A stretch of 64,000 nucleotides of DNA from Sagittula sp. P11 (GTDB lineage Bacteria > Pseudomonadota > Alphaproteobacteria > Rhodobacterales > Rhodobacteraceae): the NCBI RefSeq assembly GCF_002814095.1, contig NZ_CP021913.1, positions 3,850,501 to 3,914,500 on the forward strand, read 5' to 3'. The notes under the pieces were generated by a model that saw only the letters and a list, made by a program, of their open reading frames with translations, ran no database searches and was not told where the DNA came from. A program made the position numbers and the translations under genes. This document shows positions 1 through 9,313 of this stretch, one piece after another. The first letter of the stretch is position 1. Each line of letters begins with the position of its first letter.

Positions 1-727
1 AAGCGATGACCCAGAAGAGCGTCTCGGACCAGGTGGAGGTGAAGGCGAGGCTCTGCATCACCACCGGATCGAAATCGTCGTAAAGGATGAAGCCGGTGCC
101 CGCCCAGGCGGCGGGGACGAGGAGGCCCAGTACGGCCGCACCGATGAGCGACAGCGGGCTCGCCTTGGAACGGGCCACGATCAGCAGGGCCACGATGGCG
201 AGGACGGCGGTCCAGAGCCATGCGCCCCCGGGCAGGCTGGCGAGGCCGGTCGTGGCGCCGAGGTCGACCGTCACGCTGCCGAGCGTGGTGCGGATCGGGG
301 AGGCGATGCCCTTCAGCAGGGAATGAGCGGTGATCGCGAAGACCGCCAGAACGGTCAGCGCGCGCAGGTTGCCAGTGGCACTGAGCACCGTCAGGCGGGA
401 GACGCAGCCCCGGGTCAGAACCATGCCTGCGCCGAAGGCCAGACCGCCCACAAGCACGGCCAGCCACGGCAGGTCGGAGGCCATGAAGCGGTGATCGTCG
501 AAGGTGATCAGGCCTGCCGCCACGGCGGCCTGCGTGCCGATCAGCGCGGTGGCCAGCGCCATGAACCAGACGCCGGACGCGGCGCGGCGGTCTTCACCGA
601 CAAGCGCGCGGCGGAAACAGAACTTCGTACGTTCGGCGAGCACGCCGAAGAGGAGCCCGAGGCCCACGGCCAAGTAGACCGCGGCCTGCGGCGCGGTGAG
701 ATTTTCGAAGCCGAGAGATTCGTACAT
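1..727 (-). CDS. YeeE/YedE (TsuA-like) sulfur transport membrane protein, C-terminus outside window
   Basis: About 242 N-terminal residues are visible; the reading frame runs off the left edge, so this is a partial gene. The protein is strongly hydrophobic with about six membrane segments. Two family hallmarks are seen: a Cys in a KFCFRRA context near residue 39, and a Gly-rich segment ending in a TRGCVSR motif. In thiosulfate-permease (TsuA/YeeE) relatives such cysteines line the substrate path, so import of thiosulfate or another reduced sulfur species is inferred. The start is the ATG opening the MYESLGF segment. Its partner genes would lie beyond the window edge. Family assignment is firm; the substrate is not established. 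Confidence 0.85.
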   Translation of the reverse strand, partial: MYESLGFENLTAPQAAVYLAVGLGLLFGVLAERTKFCFRRALVGEDRRAASGVWFMALATALIGTQAAVAAGLITFDDHRFMASDLPWLAVLVGGLAFGAGMVLTRGCVSRLTVLSATGNLRALTVLAVFAITAHSLLKGIASPIRTTLGSVTVDLGATTGLASLPGGAWLWTAVLAIVALLIVARSKASPLSLIGAAVLGLLVPAAWAGTGFILYDDFDPVVMQSLAFTSTWSETLFWVIA

Positions 728-945
728 GGGGGCCTCCATCAGGAACAGCGTTCCATCTGGGGCAAAAGGACCGGGCAATCAACACTTCATACTATGTAGC
801 GCGGTCGGAAAGCGGGGATGGCTTCCCGATTCCGTCCGGATTGATGAAATCGTGGTCTCTTGTGGACCGGCAGGGCCGGAGCGGCTTTTCCCAGGGACGG
901 GATGGCGCCGCCGGGCGTTCTTATTTTTCAAGGGAGGCCGGAAAT

Positions 946-975
946 GCAAAAGGAGCGCCCCGCAGGGCACTCCTT
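946..975 (-). terminator. Rho-independent terminator of mmsA
   Basis: On the minus strand an 11-bp stem with one G-U pair (AAGGAGTGCCC pairing with GGGCGCTCCTT, loop TGCG) is followed by TTTTGCATTTC. It lies about 40 bases past the mmsA stop codon, so it fits as that gene's terminator. Confidence 0.75.
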
Positions 976-1014
976 CACCTTATGTGCGCAGCGCATGGAG
1001 ACAGCCGGTCAGGC

Positions 1015-2514
1015 TCAGTCCATGGCTTTGAAGTTGAACTCGCCACCTTCCTTGATGCCGGAGAACCAGCGCGCGGTGACGGTCTTGGTCTTCGTGTAGA
1101 AGCGGAAGGCGTCGGGGCCGTACTGGTTCAGGTCGCCGAAGGCCGATTTCTTCCAGCCGCCGAAGGTGTGGTAGGAGAGCGGCACCGGGATCGGGAAGTT
1201 GATGCCGACCATGCCCACGTTCACCCGGTGCGCGAAGTCACGTGCGGTGTCGCCGTCGGCGGTGTAGATCGCCGTACCGTTGCCGTAGGGGTTGTCGATC
1301 ACAAGGTTCAGCGCATCCTCGTAGCTCTCGGCGCGGACGGTCGACAGGACGGGGCCGAAGATCTCTTCCTTGTAGATGTCCATGTCCGGGGTGACGTTGT
1401 CGAACAGCGACGGGCCACAGAAAAAGCCGTTCTCGTAGCCCTGAAGCTCGAAGCCGCGGCCGTCGATTACCAGCTTGGCGCCCTGGTCCACGCCGGAGGA
1501 GATGAGCCCTTCGATGCGGGTCTTGGCCTGCGCGGTGATGACCGGGCCATAGTCCACGTCTGCGTCCGAGGTGTAGGGGCCGACCTTCAGTTTCTCGACG
1601 CGGGGGACAAGGGCGTCGATCAGCTTGTCGGCGGTTTCCTGGCCCACCGGAACGGCGACGGAGATCGCCATGCAGCGCTCGCCCGCGGCGCCGTAGCCCG
1701 CACCCACCAGAGCGTCCGCTGCCTTGTCGATGTCGGCGTCCGGCATGATGATCATGTGGTTCTTGGCGCCGCCGAAGCACTGGGCGCGCTTGCCGTTGGA
1801 GGCGGCGCGGCCATAGATGTACTGCGCGATGGGGGTCGAGCCGACGAAGCCCACGGCGGCGATGTCCTCGTTGTCGAGGATCGCGTCGACCACCTGCTTG
1901 TCGCCGTTCACCACCTGCAGGACACCGTCTGGCAGGCCGGCTTCCTTGATCAGTTCGGCAAGCCTCAGGGCGGTGGAGGGCACACGCTCGGACGGCTTGA
2001 GGATCATCGCGTTGCCGCAAGCCAGGGCCGGGGCCATCTTCCACAGCGGGATCATGGCGGGGAAGTTGAACGGCGTGATGCCGGCCACGACACCCAGCGG
2101 CTGGCGCATGGAGTAGAGGTCGATGCCCGGGCCGCCGTCATCGGTGAATTCGCCCTTCAGCATGTTGGGCGCGCCCATGCAGACCTCGACCACCTCGAGA
2201 CCGCGCTGCACGTCGCCGCGCGCGTCGGGCAGGGTCTTGCCGTGTTCTTTCGAGACCAGTTCGGCCAGTTCGTCCATGTGCTCGTTGATGAGCTGGCCGA
2301 ACTTCATCATCACGCGGGCGCGGCGCTGCGGGTTGGTGGCGCCCCAGGCCTTCTGAGCTTCCACGGCCTTGGCTACGGCATCGTTCAGCTCTTCCACGGT
2401 GGACAGCGGCGTCTTCGCCTGCACTTCGCCGGTGGCGGGATTGTAGACGTCCGAGGTGCGGCCCGACGTCGATTTGACGTGCTGGCCGTTGATCCAGTTG
2501 GTGAGTTCGGTCAT
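1015..2514 (-). CDS. mmsA: Methylmalonate-semialdehyde dehydrogenase (CoA-acylating)
   Basis: The 499-residue protein has the full length of the MmsA branch of the aldehyde dehydrogenase superfamily. It converts methylmalonate semialdehyde to propionyl-CoA (and malonate semialdehyde to acetyl-CoA) with NAD+ and CoA, in valine, pyrimidine or inositol breakdown. The NAD-binding TPFNFP segment is present, and the catalytic Cys is about residue 281 in GERCMA, the CoA-acylating form of the motif. A strong GGAGGA ribosome site precedes the ATG. A LysR regulator is divergent across a roughly 100-bp intergenic region carrying paired palindromes, which suggests local control. Confident assignment. Confidence 0.95.
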   Translation of the reverse strand: MTELTNWINGQHVKSTSGRTSDVYNPATGEVQAKTPLSTVEELNDAVAKAVEAQKAWGATNPQRRARVMMKFGQLINEHMDELAELVSKEHGKTLPDARGDVQRGLEVVEVCMGAPNMLKGEFTDDGGPGIDLYSMRQPLGVVAGITPFNFPAMIPLWKMAPALACGNAMILKPSERVPSTALRLAELIKEAGLPDGVLQVVNGDKQVVDAILDNEDIAAVGFVGSTPIAQYIYGRAASNGKRAQCFGGAKNHMIIMPDADIDKAADALVGAGYGAAGERCMAISVAVPVGQETADKLIDALVPRVEKLKVGPYTSDADVDYGPVITAQAKTRIEGLISSGVDQGAKLVIDGRGFELQGYENGFFCGPSLFDNVTPDMDIYKEEIFGPVLSTVRAESYEDALNLVIDNPYGNGTAIYTADGDTARDFAHRVNVGMVGINFPIPVPLSYHTFGGWKKSAFGDLNQYGPDAFRFYTKTKTVTARWFSGIKEGGEFNFKAMD

Positions 2515-2553
2515 GGCAGTCCTCCAGAGTTCGTTCTTGCGCGGACCCTACTC

Positions 2554-2609
2554 TTGCAATTTTGCGCAAGGAAGGGGCAGTTTGACAAATAGGTCTTGCA
2601 GGAGTGCAA
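2554..2609. promoter_or_regulatory. Two TTGCA-N4-TGC operator-like palindromes, 42 bp apart
   Basis: Site 1 begins at 2554 (TTGCA-ATTT-TGCGC) and site 2 at 2596 (TTGCA-GGAG-TGCAA). The second is a perfect palindrome and overlaps the ribosome binding site of the LysR gene. A TTGACA hexamer lies between them at 2582-2587. The 42-bp spacing equals four helical turns, typical of two sites bound from the same DNA face. The role as operator for the LysR protein is inferred. Confidence 0.5.
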
Positions 2610-2610
2610 A

Positions 2611-3507
2611 ATGGACTGGGACGATCTGCGCGTTTTCCTTGCCGTTGCCCGGGGGGAAAGCCTGTCGGCGGCGGGGCGGGTGCTGCGCATGGACCCCGCG
2701 ACGGTTGGGCGCCGGGTGGCACGGCTCGAACAGGGACTGGGCGCGCCACTCTTCGCGAAATCGCCGCAGGGTTACGCGCTGACGGAGGCCGGGGCGCGGC
2801 TGGTCGACCATGCGGAATCGGCGGAACAGGCGGCGCTGCTGGCGGCGGAGGCGGTCAAGGGCCGGTCGGAGGGGCTGTCGGGGCAGGTGCGGATCGGGGC
2901 GCCGGATGGCTGCGCCAATTACCTCCTGCCGCAGGTCTGCGCGGCGATTGCCGATCAGAACCCTGAACTTGAGGTGCAGATCGTCGCCCTGCCGCGCGTG
3001 GTCAACCTGTCCCGCCGCGAGGCCGACATGGCCATTGCCGTCTCTCCGCCGACGGCGGGGCGGCTCGTCGTGCAGAAGATTGCCGACTACCGGCTGCATC
3101 TTGCGGCAAGCGACGCCTATCTTGCGGCAAACGCCCCCATCAGGACGCTCGACGATCTGCGCGGCCACAGGATCGTCGGCTACATTCCTGACATGATCTT
3201 CGACAAGGAACTGGACTACCTCGCCGACCTGGGCATGAACCGGGTGGAGCTGGCGTCGAACTCCGTTGCTGTGCAGTTCCAGTGGATCAAGGGGGGCGCC
3301 GGGCTGGGCATCGTGCACGACTTTGCCCTGCCGCAGGCCGAAGGTGTCAAACGCCTGCTGACGGACGAGATGGAGTTGATACGGTCCTTCTACCTTGTTC
3401 GGCACGCCGACGACCGGCGGCTCGAGCGGATGAACCGGTTTGCCGAGGCGCTGGTTGCCGGGATGCGTGCCGAACTGGCCCGGCTGGAGGTGCAGGCCGG
3501 TCTGTAA
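2611..3507 (+). CDS. LysR-family transcriptional regulator, probable mmsA regulator
   Basis: The protein has 298 residues from the chosen start. An N-terminal winged helix-turn-helix (about residues 1-60, reading MDWDDLRVFLAVARGES) is followed by a LysR substrate-binding domain from about residue 90. The ATG at 2611 is preferred because AGGAG ends 6 bases upstream; an in-frame TTG at 2596 would place the start inside the operator palindrome. Divergent placement beside mmsA suggests it controls mmsA, with a pathway metabolite as the likely inducer, but this is inference. Family call is secure. Confidence 0.9.
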   Translation: MDWDDLRVFLAVARGESLSAAGRVLRMDPATVGRRVARLEQGLGAPLFAKSPQGYALTEAGARLVDHAESAEQAALLAAEAVKGRSEGLSGQVRIGAPDGCANYLLPQVCAAIADQNPELEVQIVALPRVVNLSRREADMAIAVSPPTAGRLVVQKIADYRLHLAASDAYLAANAPIRTLDDLRGHRIVGYIPDMIFDKELDYLADLGMNRVELASNSVAVQFQWIKGGAGLGIVHDFALPQAEGVKRLLTDEMELIRSFYLVRHADDRRLERMNRFAEALVAGMRAELARLEVQAGL

Positions 3508-3618
3508 ATACGCCTTATGTCGGTGCCCGGGCCGGGGTTTCCGCCAAATGGCTGACTTGACAGGTTGTCGCACCTCGGTGACGCTGGGTGAAAGTCATCG
3601 CAGACGAGGAGCATCGCC

Positions 3619-4053
3619 ATGCAGGTCCAGCAGATTCTGAAGAGCAAGGGCATCGACAGCGTGTATACGGTCAAACCGGGCACGAAGGTCGCCGATGCAG
3701 CCAAGATCCTTGCGGAAAAACGGATCGGGACGGTGGTGATTTCTTCGGATGGCGTGGTGGCAGAGGGCATCCTGTCCGAACGCGACATCGTGCGGGTGCT
3801 GGCCTCGAACGGGGCGGGCTGCCTATCGGACGCGGTCGACGACTACATGACGAAGAAACTGGTGACCTGCGCACGCGGCGACAACGCCGACGAGATCCTT
3901 TCCAAGATGACGGAGGGCCGGTTCCGCCACATGCCCGTGGTGGAGGACGGCAAGATGGTCGGGCTCATCACGCTGGGCGACGTGGTCAAGGCGAAGCTGA
4001 GCGAACTGGCGATGGAGAAGACGGCCCTCGAAGGCATGATCATGGGGCACTGA
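3619..4053 (+). CDS. CBS-domain pair protein
   Basis: This 144-residue protein is almost entirely two tandem CBS motifs, about residues 10-65 and 75-135. Stand-alone CBS pairs usually bind adenine nucleotides and regulate partner proteins; nothing here shows the partner. GAGGAG at 3606-3611 supports the start. The coaD gene follows by about 200 bases on the same strand. Cytosolic: no signal or membrane segment is seen. Function beyond nucleotide sensing is unknown. Confidence 0.85.
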   Translation: MQVQQILKSKGIDSVYTVKPGTKVADAAKILAEKRIGTVVISSDGVVAEGILSERDIVRVLASNGAGCLSDAVDDYMTKKLVTCARGDNADEILSKMTEGRFRHMPVVEDGKMVGLITLGDVVKAKLSELAMEKTALEGMIMGH

Positions 4054-4254
4054 CGCCTCTCTGGGACCCTCCAGGCGCCTGTTCCATACCCGGCCGCAGA
4101 CGCGTCCGCCTGAGCTTGCCGCTGACAGCCGAAAACCACGTGCTGTCATCTTCGATCCCGAGGCGCGGACCGGGGGTCTCGGGTTTCCCCCTTGCATTCA
4201 CTGGCGCAATATTGTTGCGTTTGCGCGCGGCGAGCAATACGGGGGAGCCTCAAA

Positions 4255-4746
4255 ATGCGCATCGGCCTCTATCCAGGCACCTTCGATCCCATAACTCTGG
4301 GCCATATCGACATCATCCGCCGCGGGGCCACCTTGGTCGACCGGCTGGTGATCGGTGTCGCGATCAACCGGGACAAGGGGCCGCTGTTCACGCTGGAAGA
4401 GCGCGTGGCCATGGTCGAGGCCGAGTGCGTCGGCATCGCCGAAGAGACCGGCTGCGAGATCATCGCCCATCCGTTCGAGAACCTGCTGATCGACTGCGCC
4501 CGTGACGTCGGCGCCTCGGTCATCGTGCGCGGCCTGCGTGCCGTCGCGGATTTCGAATACGAATACCAGATGGTCGGCATGAACCGCTCGCTCGACGATT
4601 CGGTTGAGACGGTGTTCCTGATGGCGGAGGCGCGGCATCAGGCGATTGCCTCGAAACTGGTGAAGGAGATCGCCCGGCTGGGCGGGGACGTGTCGAAGTT
4701 CGTGACGCCGCCGGTGCGCGACGCGCTCGAGGCGCGCCTGGGGTGA
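4255..4746 (+). CDS. coaD: Phosphopantetheine adenylyltransferase
   Basis: CoaD transfers AMP from ATP to 4'-phosphopantetheine, the penultimate step of coenzyme A synthesis. The N-terminus reads MRIGLYPGTFDPITLGH, with the nucleotidyltransferase T/HxGH signature (Thr9, Gly16-His17), and an RGLR motif lies near residue 90. At 163 residues it has the normal family length. The start at 4255 has GGGGGAG upstream; an upstream in-frame start would add 21 residues unlike the family. The stop overlaps the GTG of the next gene (GTGA), indicating translational coupling. Confidence 0.95.
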   Translation: MRIGLYPGTFDPITLGHIDIIRRGATLVDRLVIGVAINRDKGPLFTLEERVAMVEAECVGIAEETGCEIIAHPFENLLIDCARDVGASVIVRGLRAVADFEYEYQMVGMNRSLDDSVETVFLMAEARHQAIASKLVKEIARLGGDVSKFVTPPVRDALEARLG

Positions 4747-5555
4747 GAGCGCGCCGCGCAGTCCTGCTGGCCGTGGCCGTTGGTGTCCTGCTGTACGCGG
4801 CTTACGCCGTGGCGGCGGTGTCGGTGCATACCCGTCTGGTCTATCCGTTTCACAACCAGACCGAACTGATGGAGCCGGGCTTCGACGCGCAGGACGTGCC
4901 GACCGACGCGGGCCCGTTGCGGGTCTACAAGCACGTGGGTGAGGCGGACGCGCCGGTCGTCATGTACTTCATGGGCAACGTCGGCGCGTTGACCGCCTTC
5001 GCCCCCATGCTGCGGCATCATGCGGAGGCCGGGCGCAGCGTCGTGGCCATGGGCTATCGCGGCGGCGGGGGCGTGCCCGGAACACCGTCCGAAGACCGCC
5101 TGAAGGCCGACGCACTGGCAGCGTATGACGCCCTGCCGCAACTGGTGGGCAAAGACGGCCCGGTCATTGTGCACGGCTATTCTTTGGGCACGGGCCTTGC
5201 GCTGCATGTCGCGGCAGAGCGGTCGGTGGACGGGCTCATCCTCGCGGCGCCCTACGCGCGGCTGTGCGAGCTGATGGCTGCGCGCTCCTTCCTGCCCGCC
5301 TGCCTGGTCCCCGGCGTCCAGAAGTGGCAAAGCCTGAACGACGCGCGCCGGGTGACGGCCCCTTCGCTGGTGTTGCACGGAACGGTGGACGGTCTGATCC
5401 CCTTCGGCCACGGCGAACGCGTGGCCGCCGCACTGGAAGCGGCCGGGAGCGACACGTCGCTGGTCCCGATCGAGCTGGGCGGTCATGACGACCTGTTCGG
5501 CAAGCCTGGTTACCTGACGGGCATCGACGCGTTCATCGACGGCATCGCCCGCTGA
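4743..5555 (+). CDS. Membrane-anchored alpha/beta hydrolase (BEM46-like)
   Basis: The 270-residue protein starts at a GTG overlapping the coaD stop. Residues 4-28 form a hydrophobic N-terminal anchor, followed by an alpha/beta-hydrolase fold. The nucleophile elbow is GYSLG, an Asp candidate sits in GTVDGLIP, and the His is in GGHDDLF, giving a complete Ser-Asp-His triad. Proteins of this type (YqkD/BEM46) are esterase-like with poorly known substrates. The membrane anchor suggests it acts at the inner membrane or in the periplasm. Substrate unknown; coupling to coaD may be positional only. Confidence 0.8.
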   Translation: MRARRAVLLAVAVGVLLYAAYAVAAVSVHTRLVYPFHNQTELMEPGFDAQDVPTDAGPLRVYKHVGEADAPVVMYFMGNVGALTAFAPMLRHHAEAGRSVVAMGYRGGGGVPGTPSEDRLKADALAAYDALPQLVGKDGPVIVHGYSLGTGLALHVAAERSVDGLILAAPYARLCELMAARSFLPACLVPGVQKWQSLNDARRVTAPSLVLHGTVDGLIPFGHGERVAAALEAAGSDTSLVPIELGGHDDLFGKPGYLTGIDAFIDGIAR

Positions 5556-5838
5556 ATTTCCATCCACTTCCACTCGCTTCTGGCGCGCCGGTTTGGTCCA
5601 TGCCGAGGTGGTCCTGAGGCGTAAGATGTTGGCGGGTCTGCAGACACGCAGTTCGCGGCTCTTCCTGACATCGAAGTGATCGGCTCCGACCCGCGCAGTC
5701 AATGCTGCATGGCAGCGTTAAGATTGCCCTTAGGTTGCTTTGCATTCCGTGCATGGCGACCCGGCCCATACGACAATTGTGCTGCGCCGCAGCGTGACTA
5801 TGTTGGCGGTAACGAAACGCAGACTGAAAGGAAACGAC

Positions 5839-6000
5839 ATGAGCTTCGTTAGCAACTTCCGCGGCCGGATGGCGAAACGCGCCGAGTACAAGCGCACCCT
5901 GTTCGAACTGACTTCCATGCCGGAAGACACCGCCCGCGACCTGAACATCGCACGCGCCGACATGCCGCGCATCGCCTACCAGGCGGTCTATGGTGGCTGA
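5839..6000 (+). CDS. DUF1127-type small basic protein
   Basis: The 53-residue protein matches the DUF1127 pattern: an Arg/Lys-rich helix (RGRMAKRAEYKRTLFEL) followed by an Asp-rich turn and a DLNIARADM stretch. GAAAGG lies 7-12 bases before the ATG. Short DUF1127 proteins in alphaproteobacteria have been linked to small-RNA and phosphate or stress responses, but no function can be read from this sequence. It is transcribed alone and is followed by a strong terminator. Confidence 0.75.
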   Translation: MSFVSNFRGRMAKRAEYKRTLFELTSMPEDTARDLNIARADMPRIAYQAVYGG

Positions 6001-6038
6001 ACCAGACGCGACCCGCGGACAGGACACCGCAGAATTCG

Positions 6039-6073
6039 AAAGGCGCCGCCCCTTGTGAGGACGGCGCCTTTTT
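6039..6073 (+). terminator. Rho-independent terminator
   Basis: AAAGGCGCCG (6039-6048) pairs perfectly with CGGCGCCTTT (6062-6071), and a T-rich tract follows. It ends the DUF1127 transcript and lies between convergent genes. Confidence 0.85.
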
Positions 6074-6133
6074 CTTTGTGCCGGCATCAATGTGCCCGGC
6101 AGGGGCGGACGGGCCGCCCCGGGGCCAAATGCC

Positions 6134-7135
<1,002 letters not shown>

Positions 7136-7201
7136 GGGAGTGTCCTCTCTGTAGCAGTCTTCTGCAGCGAGCGTCCGCGGCGTGGCGCGCCCGGTCAAGT
7201 G

Positions 7202-7217
7202 ATGTTAACGCTACCAA
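7202..7217. promoter_or_regulatory. Possible LacI-family operator upstream of gap
   Basis: ATGTTAACGCTACCAA resembles the LacI-family type palindrome ATGTTAGCGCTAACAT at 12 of 16 positions. It sits 67-82 bases upstream of the gap start codon. The resemblance is imperfect and the call is tentative. Confidence 0.3.
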
Positions 7218-7352
7218 GCATCCGGCACCCGCGAAGTCAAGGGCGCGGCGGGTGCTGCGACGGCTCTGGCGGCAGTCCAACGGCACGCGCCAAGGGTCAC
7301 GGCATGGTGTCGCCGGGATGGGCAGGGTCGGCGGTTCGGGATGCCCGGGCGT

Positions 7353-7496
7353 TCAGCGCCAGAAGGCAACGTAGTCGATCAGCCAGTAGAGCTTTTTGCC
7401 GAGGAACAGCAGGTTGGCCCCGTCGTACAGCGTCAGGTCCGCGGCGATCAGGACCGCGATTATCCCGCCGAGGATGAGGGCCAGTTTGTTGGTCAT
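7353..7496 (-). CDS. Small single-pass membrane protein downstream of gap
   Basis: The 47-residue frame starts MTNKLALILGGIIAVLIAA and ends in YVAFWR. It has one clear membrane helix (residues 4-20) and a second amphipathic stretch near 38-46. It lies between gap and dsbB, in the same orientation as dsbB and about 50 bases downstream of it. As I recall, peptides of this form recur in this position in Rhodobacteraceae and are sometimes mislabelled GAPDH. No function is known; it may belong with dsbB. Confidence 0.6.
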   Translation of the reverse strand: MTNKLALILGGIIAVLIAADLTLYDGANLLFLGKKLYWLIDYVAFWR

Positions 7497-7545
7497 GCTG
7501 CGCTCCGCTTGCCTTTGCCGGTCATGCCAGAGCGCGGGGACGCTG

Positions 7546-8007
7546 TCACGCCTTTGCGCGGGCCGCGAGGATGAAGAGCACGGCGATCACCGCAGAGGCC
7601 ACGATGTTCAGGTTCGCCATCGACAGGCCGAACATTTCCCACGGAATCTCGTCGCAGCGGATGACGGGCGCGTTCATGATCTGGTCGAACAGCTCGTCCG
7701 TGCTCAGGTTGCCGACCGGGCCGCCGGAACAGGTTGTCGGACCTTCCCACCAGCCACGCTCCACCCCGGTGTGATAGACCGCGATGCCGGAGGACGACCC
7801 CGCACCGGCGGCGCCGATCCACAGGAGCACCCGGGCCGGGACGAACAGCGCCACGACCCCGGCGGCGATCGCGGCAAAATGGCCGTAACGCTGCCAGTAG
7901 CACAGTTTGCAGGGATAAAGCCCGCCGATGTACTGGAAGCCGAGCGCCCCGAGGATCAGCGCGGCAGAACCGAGGGTGGCGAGCAGGGTCAGTGTCTTGC
8001 GGGTCAT
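7546..8007 (-). CDS. dsbB: Disulfide bond formation protein B
   Basis: This 153-residue four-helix inner-membrane protein reoxidises DsbA and passes electrons to quinone. The first periplasmic pair is Cys33-x-x-Cys36 (PCKLC), and a second pair lies in a TTCSGG loop and a VIRC segment. Length fits the short alphaproteobacterial DsbB form. Its start overlaps the stop of the DedA-family gene by four bases, so the two are translationally coupled. No DsbA gene is in the window. Confidence 0.9.
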   Translation of the reverse strand: MTRKTLTLLATLGSAALILGALGFQYIGGLYPCKLCYWQRYGHFAAIAAGVVALFVPARVLLWIGAAGAGSSSGIAVYHTGVERGWWEGPTTCSGGPVGNLSTDELFDQIMNAPVIRCDEIPWEMFGLSMANLNIVASAVIAVLFILAARAKA

Positions 8008-8579
8008 ATGTATCTCAGCAACAGGAAGCCACCCACAAGAAGCGCGACGAACGCCGTGAACACAAGCCCCAGATACCTCTCGATGAAGTCACGAATGGGT
8101 GCGCCGAAGGCATATAGCAGACCGGCTACCACGAAGAAGCGGATCGCGCGGGCGATGAGGGCGGTGGTGAGGAAGGTGGCCAGCGGCATCGCGGTCCAGC
8201 CGGACATGATCGTGATGACCTTGAACGGGAAGGGCGTGACGCCCGCGATCAGGACCGCCCAGAACCCGGCGCCGTTGAAGGTGGCGTTGAACTCCACCAT
8301 CTTGTCGGCCTTGCCGAAGAACTCGAGGATCGGCTGGCCCAGCGTTTCGAAGAAGAAGAAGCCGATGCCGTAGCCAAGGAGGCCACCCAGCACCGAGGAC
8401 AAGGTGGCCACGAGGGCGATCAGCCAGGCGCGGGAAGGTGCCGCGAGGATCATCGGGATCATCAGCACGTCCGGCGGGATCGGAAAGATCGAGGCCTCGA
8501 TGAAGGAGACAAGGGCAAGGACAAGCAACGCGTGCTGCCCACCTGCCTGCGCCATGGTCCAGTCGTAGATGCGGCGCAT
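8004..8579 (-). CDS. DedA/YqaA-family membrane protein
   Basis: The 191-residue polytopic protein has the SNARE-associated/DedA domain. The hallmark E-x-x-x-PIPPD segment (SFIEASIFPIPPD) is near residue 28, and an F-x-R-like GVTPFPFKV motif follows around residue 120. DedA proteins help recycle lipid carriers or keep membrane polarisation; the YqaA branch is less well studied. The start is set at MRRIYDW, with AAGGAG 8 bases upstream. It overlaps dsbB by ATGA, so the two probably form an operon. Confidence 0.85.
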   Translation of the reverse strand: MRRIYDWTMAQAGGQHALLVLALVSFIEASIFPIPPDVLMIPMILAAPSRAWLIALVATLSSVLGGLLGYGIGFFFFETLGQPILEFFGKADKMVEFNATFNGAGFWAVLIAGVTPFPFKVITIMSGWTAMPLATFLTTALIARAIRFFVVAGLLYAFGAPIRDFIERYLGLVFTAFVALLVGGFLLLRYI

Positions 8580-8690
8580 CGCGCACTCCTTTTCGCTGTC
8601 GCAGCGATTGAACATGGCGGGCCGGGGGCGTCAAGCTGTGCGGTTTGACACTTTACGACGCGGATCGGGGCCGCTAAATGTCGGGCCCGG

Positions 8691-8776
8691 GCCCAAGTGG
8701 CGGAATGGTAGACGCAGGGGATTCAAAATCCCCCGGCCGAAAGGTCATGTCGGTTCGAGTCCGACCTTGGGTACCA
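8691..8776 (+). tRNA. tRNA-Leu (anticodon CAA)
   Basis: The 86-nt sequence folds as a class II tRNA. The acceptor arms are GCCCAAG and CTTGGGT (first pair G-U). The anticodon stem GGGGA/TCCCC encloses a 7-nt loop with CAA at 8724-8726. A long variable arm GGCC-GAAA-GGTC is present, and a T-arm GTCGG/CCGAC encloses TTCGAGT. Discriminator A is followed by an encoded CCA. It reads UUG codons. Confidence 0.97.
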
Positions 8777-9291
8777 GCCTGAAAATCCTCAGACATTCCT
8801 GGATGACGTGACGCGGAACAGGGCCTGGTCCTGACGGACGAGGTGCGGGCATAGTGGTGGTCGCATCGGTCGACGATTGCCGTTCGGCGGCCAGCCGGCG
8901 CCACAGGTGCGCGGCCCAAAGGAGACACAACTGCGGCGTCCCGTGCGCACTTCGTAGGCGGAGGACGATGACGCCTTGCGGTCGGCGCCGGCCGAGCGTG
9001 GTGGCCGTGTCCCGGTTCCCGGCCGCTTTGAGGCGGGGCGGCGGTGTTTGGATCGTCCGCCAGGTGAAGCGGCCGGTTCGTACCTGGCAAGTCCGCCAAG
9101 ACGACACAATTCAACCTAAGCGCAAGCTGAAACAAACAGAACGCACTTGCCACAATTGCGGTCAGTCAAGCGCAGAAGTCGCACGTATGTTGGCCGACAT
9201 GATGGTTTCACACCTCGGCGGGCGTTGTTTCAGGCGAAATCTGGCCGAAAAGTGACCCCTTTACTTGCAGGCAAAGGTCTACTTAGGGTTG

Positions 9292-9313
9292 AATTGGGCG
9301 GAAGTGCCCAATT
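9292..9313. repeat. Perfect inverted repeat AATTGGGC-N6-GCCCAATT within a motif cluster
   Basis: The arms are 9292-9299 and 9306-9313 around GGAAGT. Related half-sites recur at 9364-9372 (CCAATTTGG), 9383-9390 (GGAATTGG) and 9450-9458 (AAATTGGGC). Five similar words in about 170 bp suggest binding sites for a regulator; the protein is unknown. Confidence 0.45.

Noticed and set aside
841-2592. Long 583-codon plus-strand frame over mmsA
   Set aside because: It is fully antisense to a secure mmsA gene, Ala/Gly/Val/His-rich as expected from the reverse of GC-rich coding DNA, and has no domain.
8674-9153. Minus-strand frames crossing the tRNA, ending in a VGLEPT-type peptide
   Set aside because: This is the well-known false translation of a tRNA gene; the DNA folds as tRNA-Leu.
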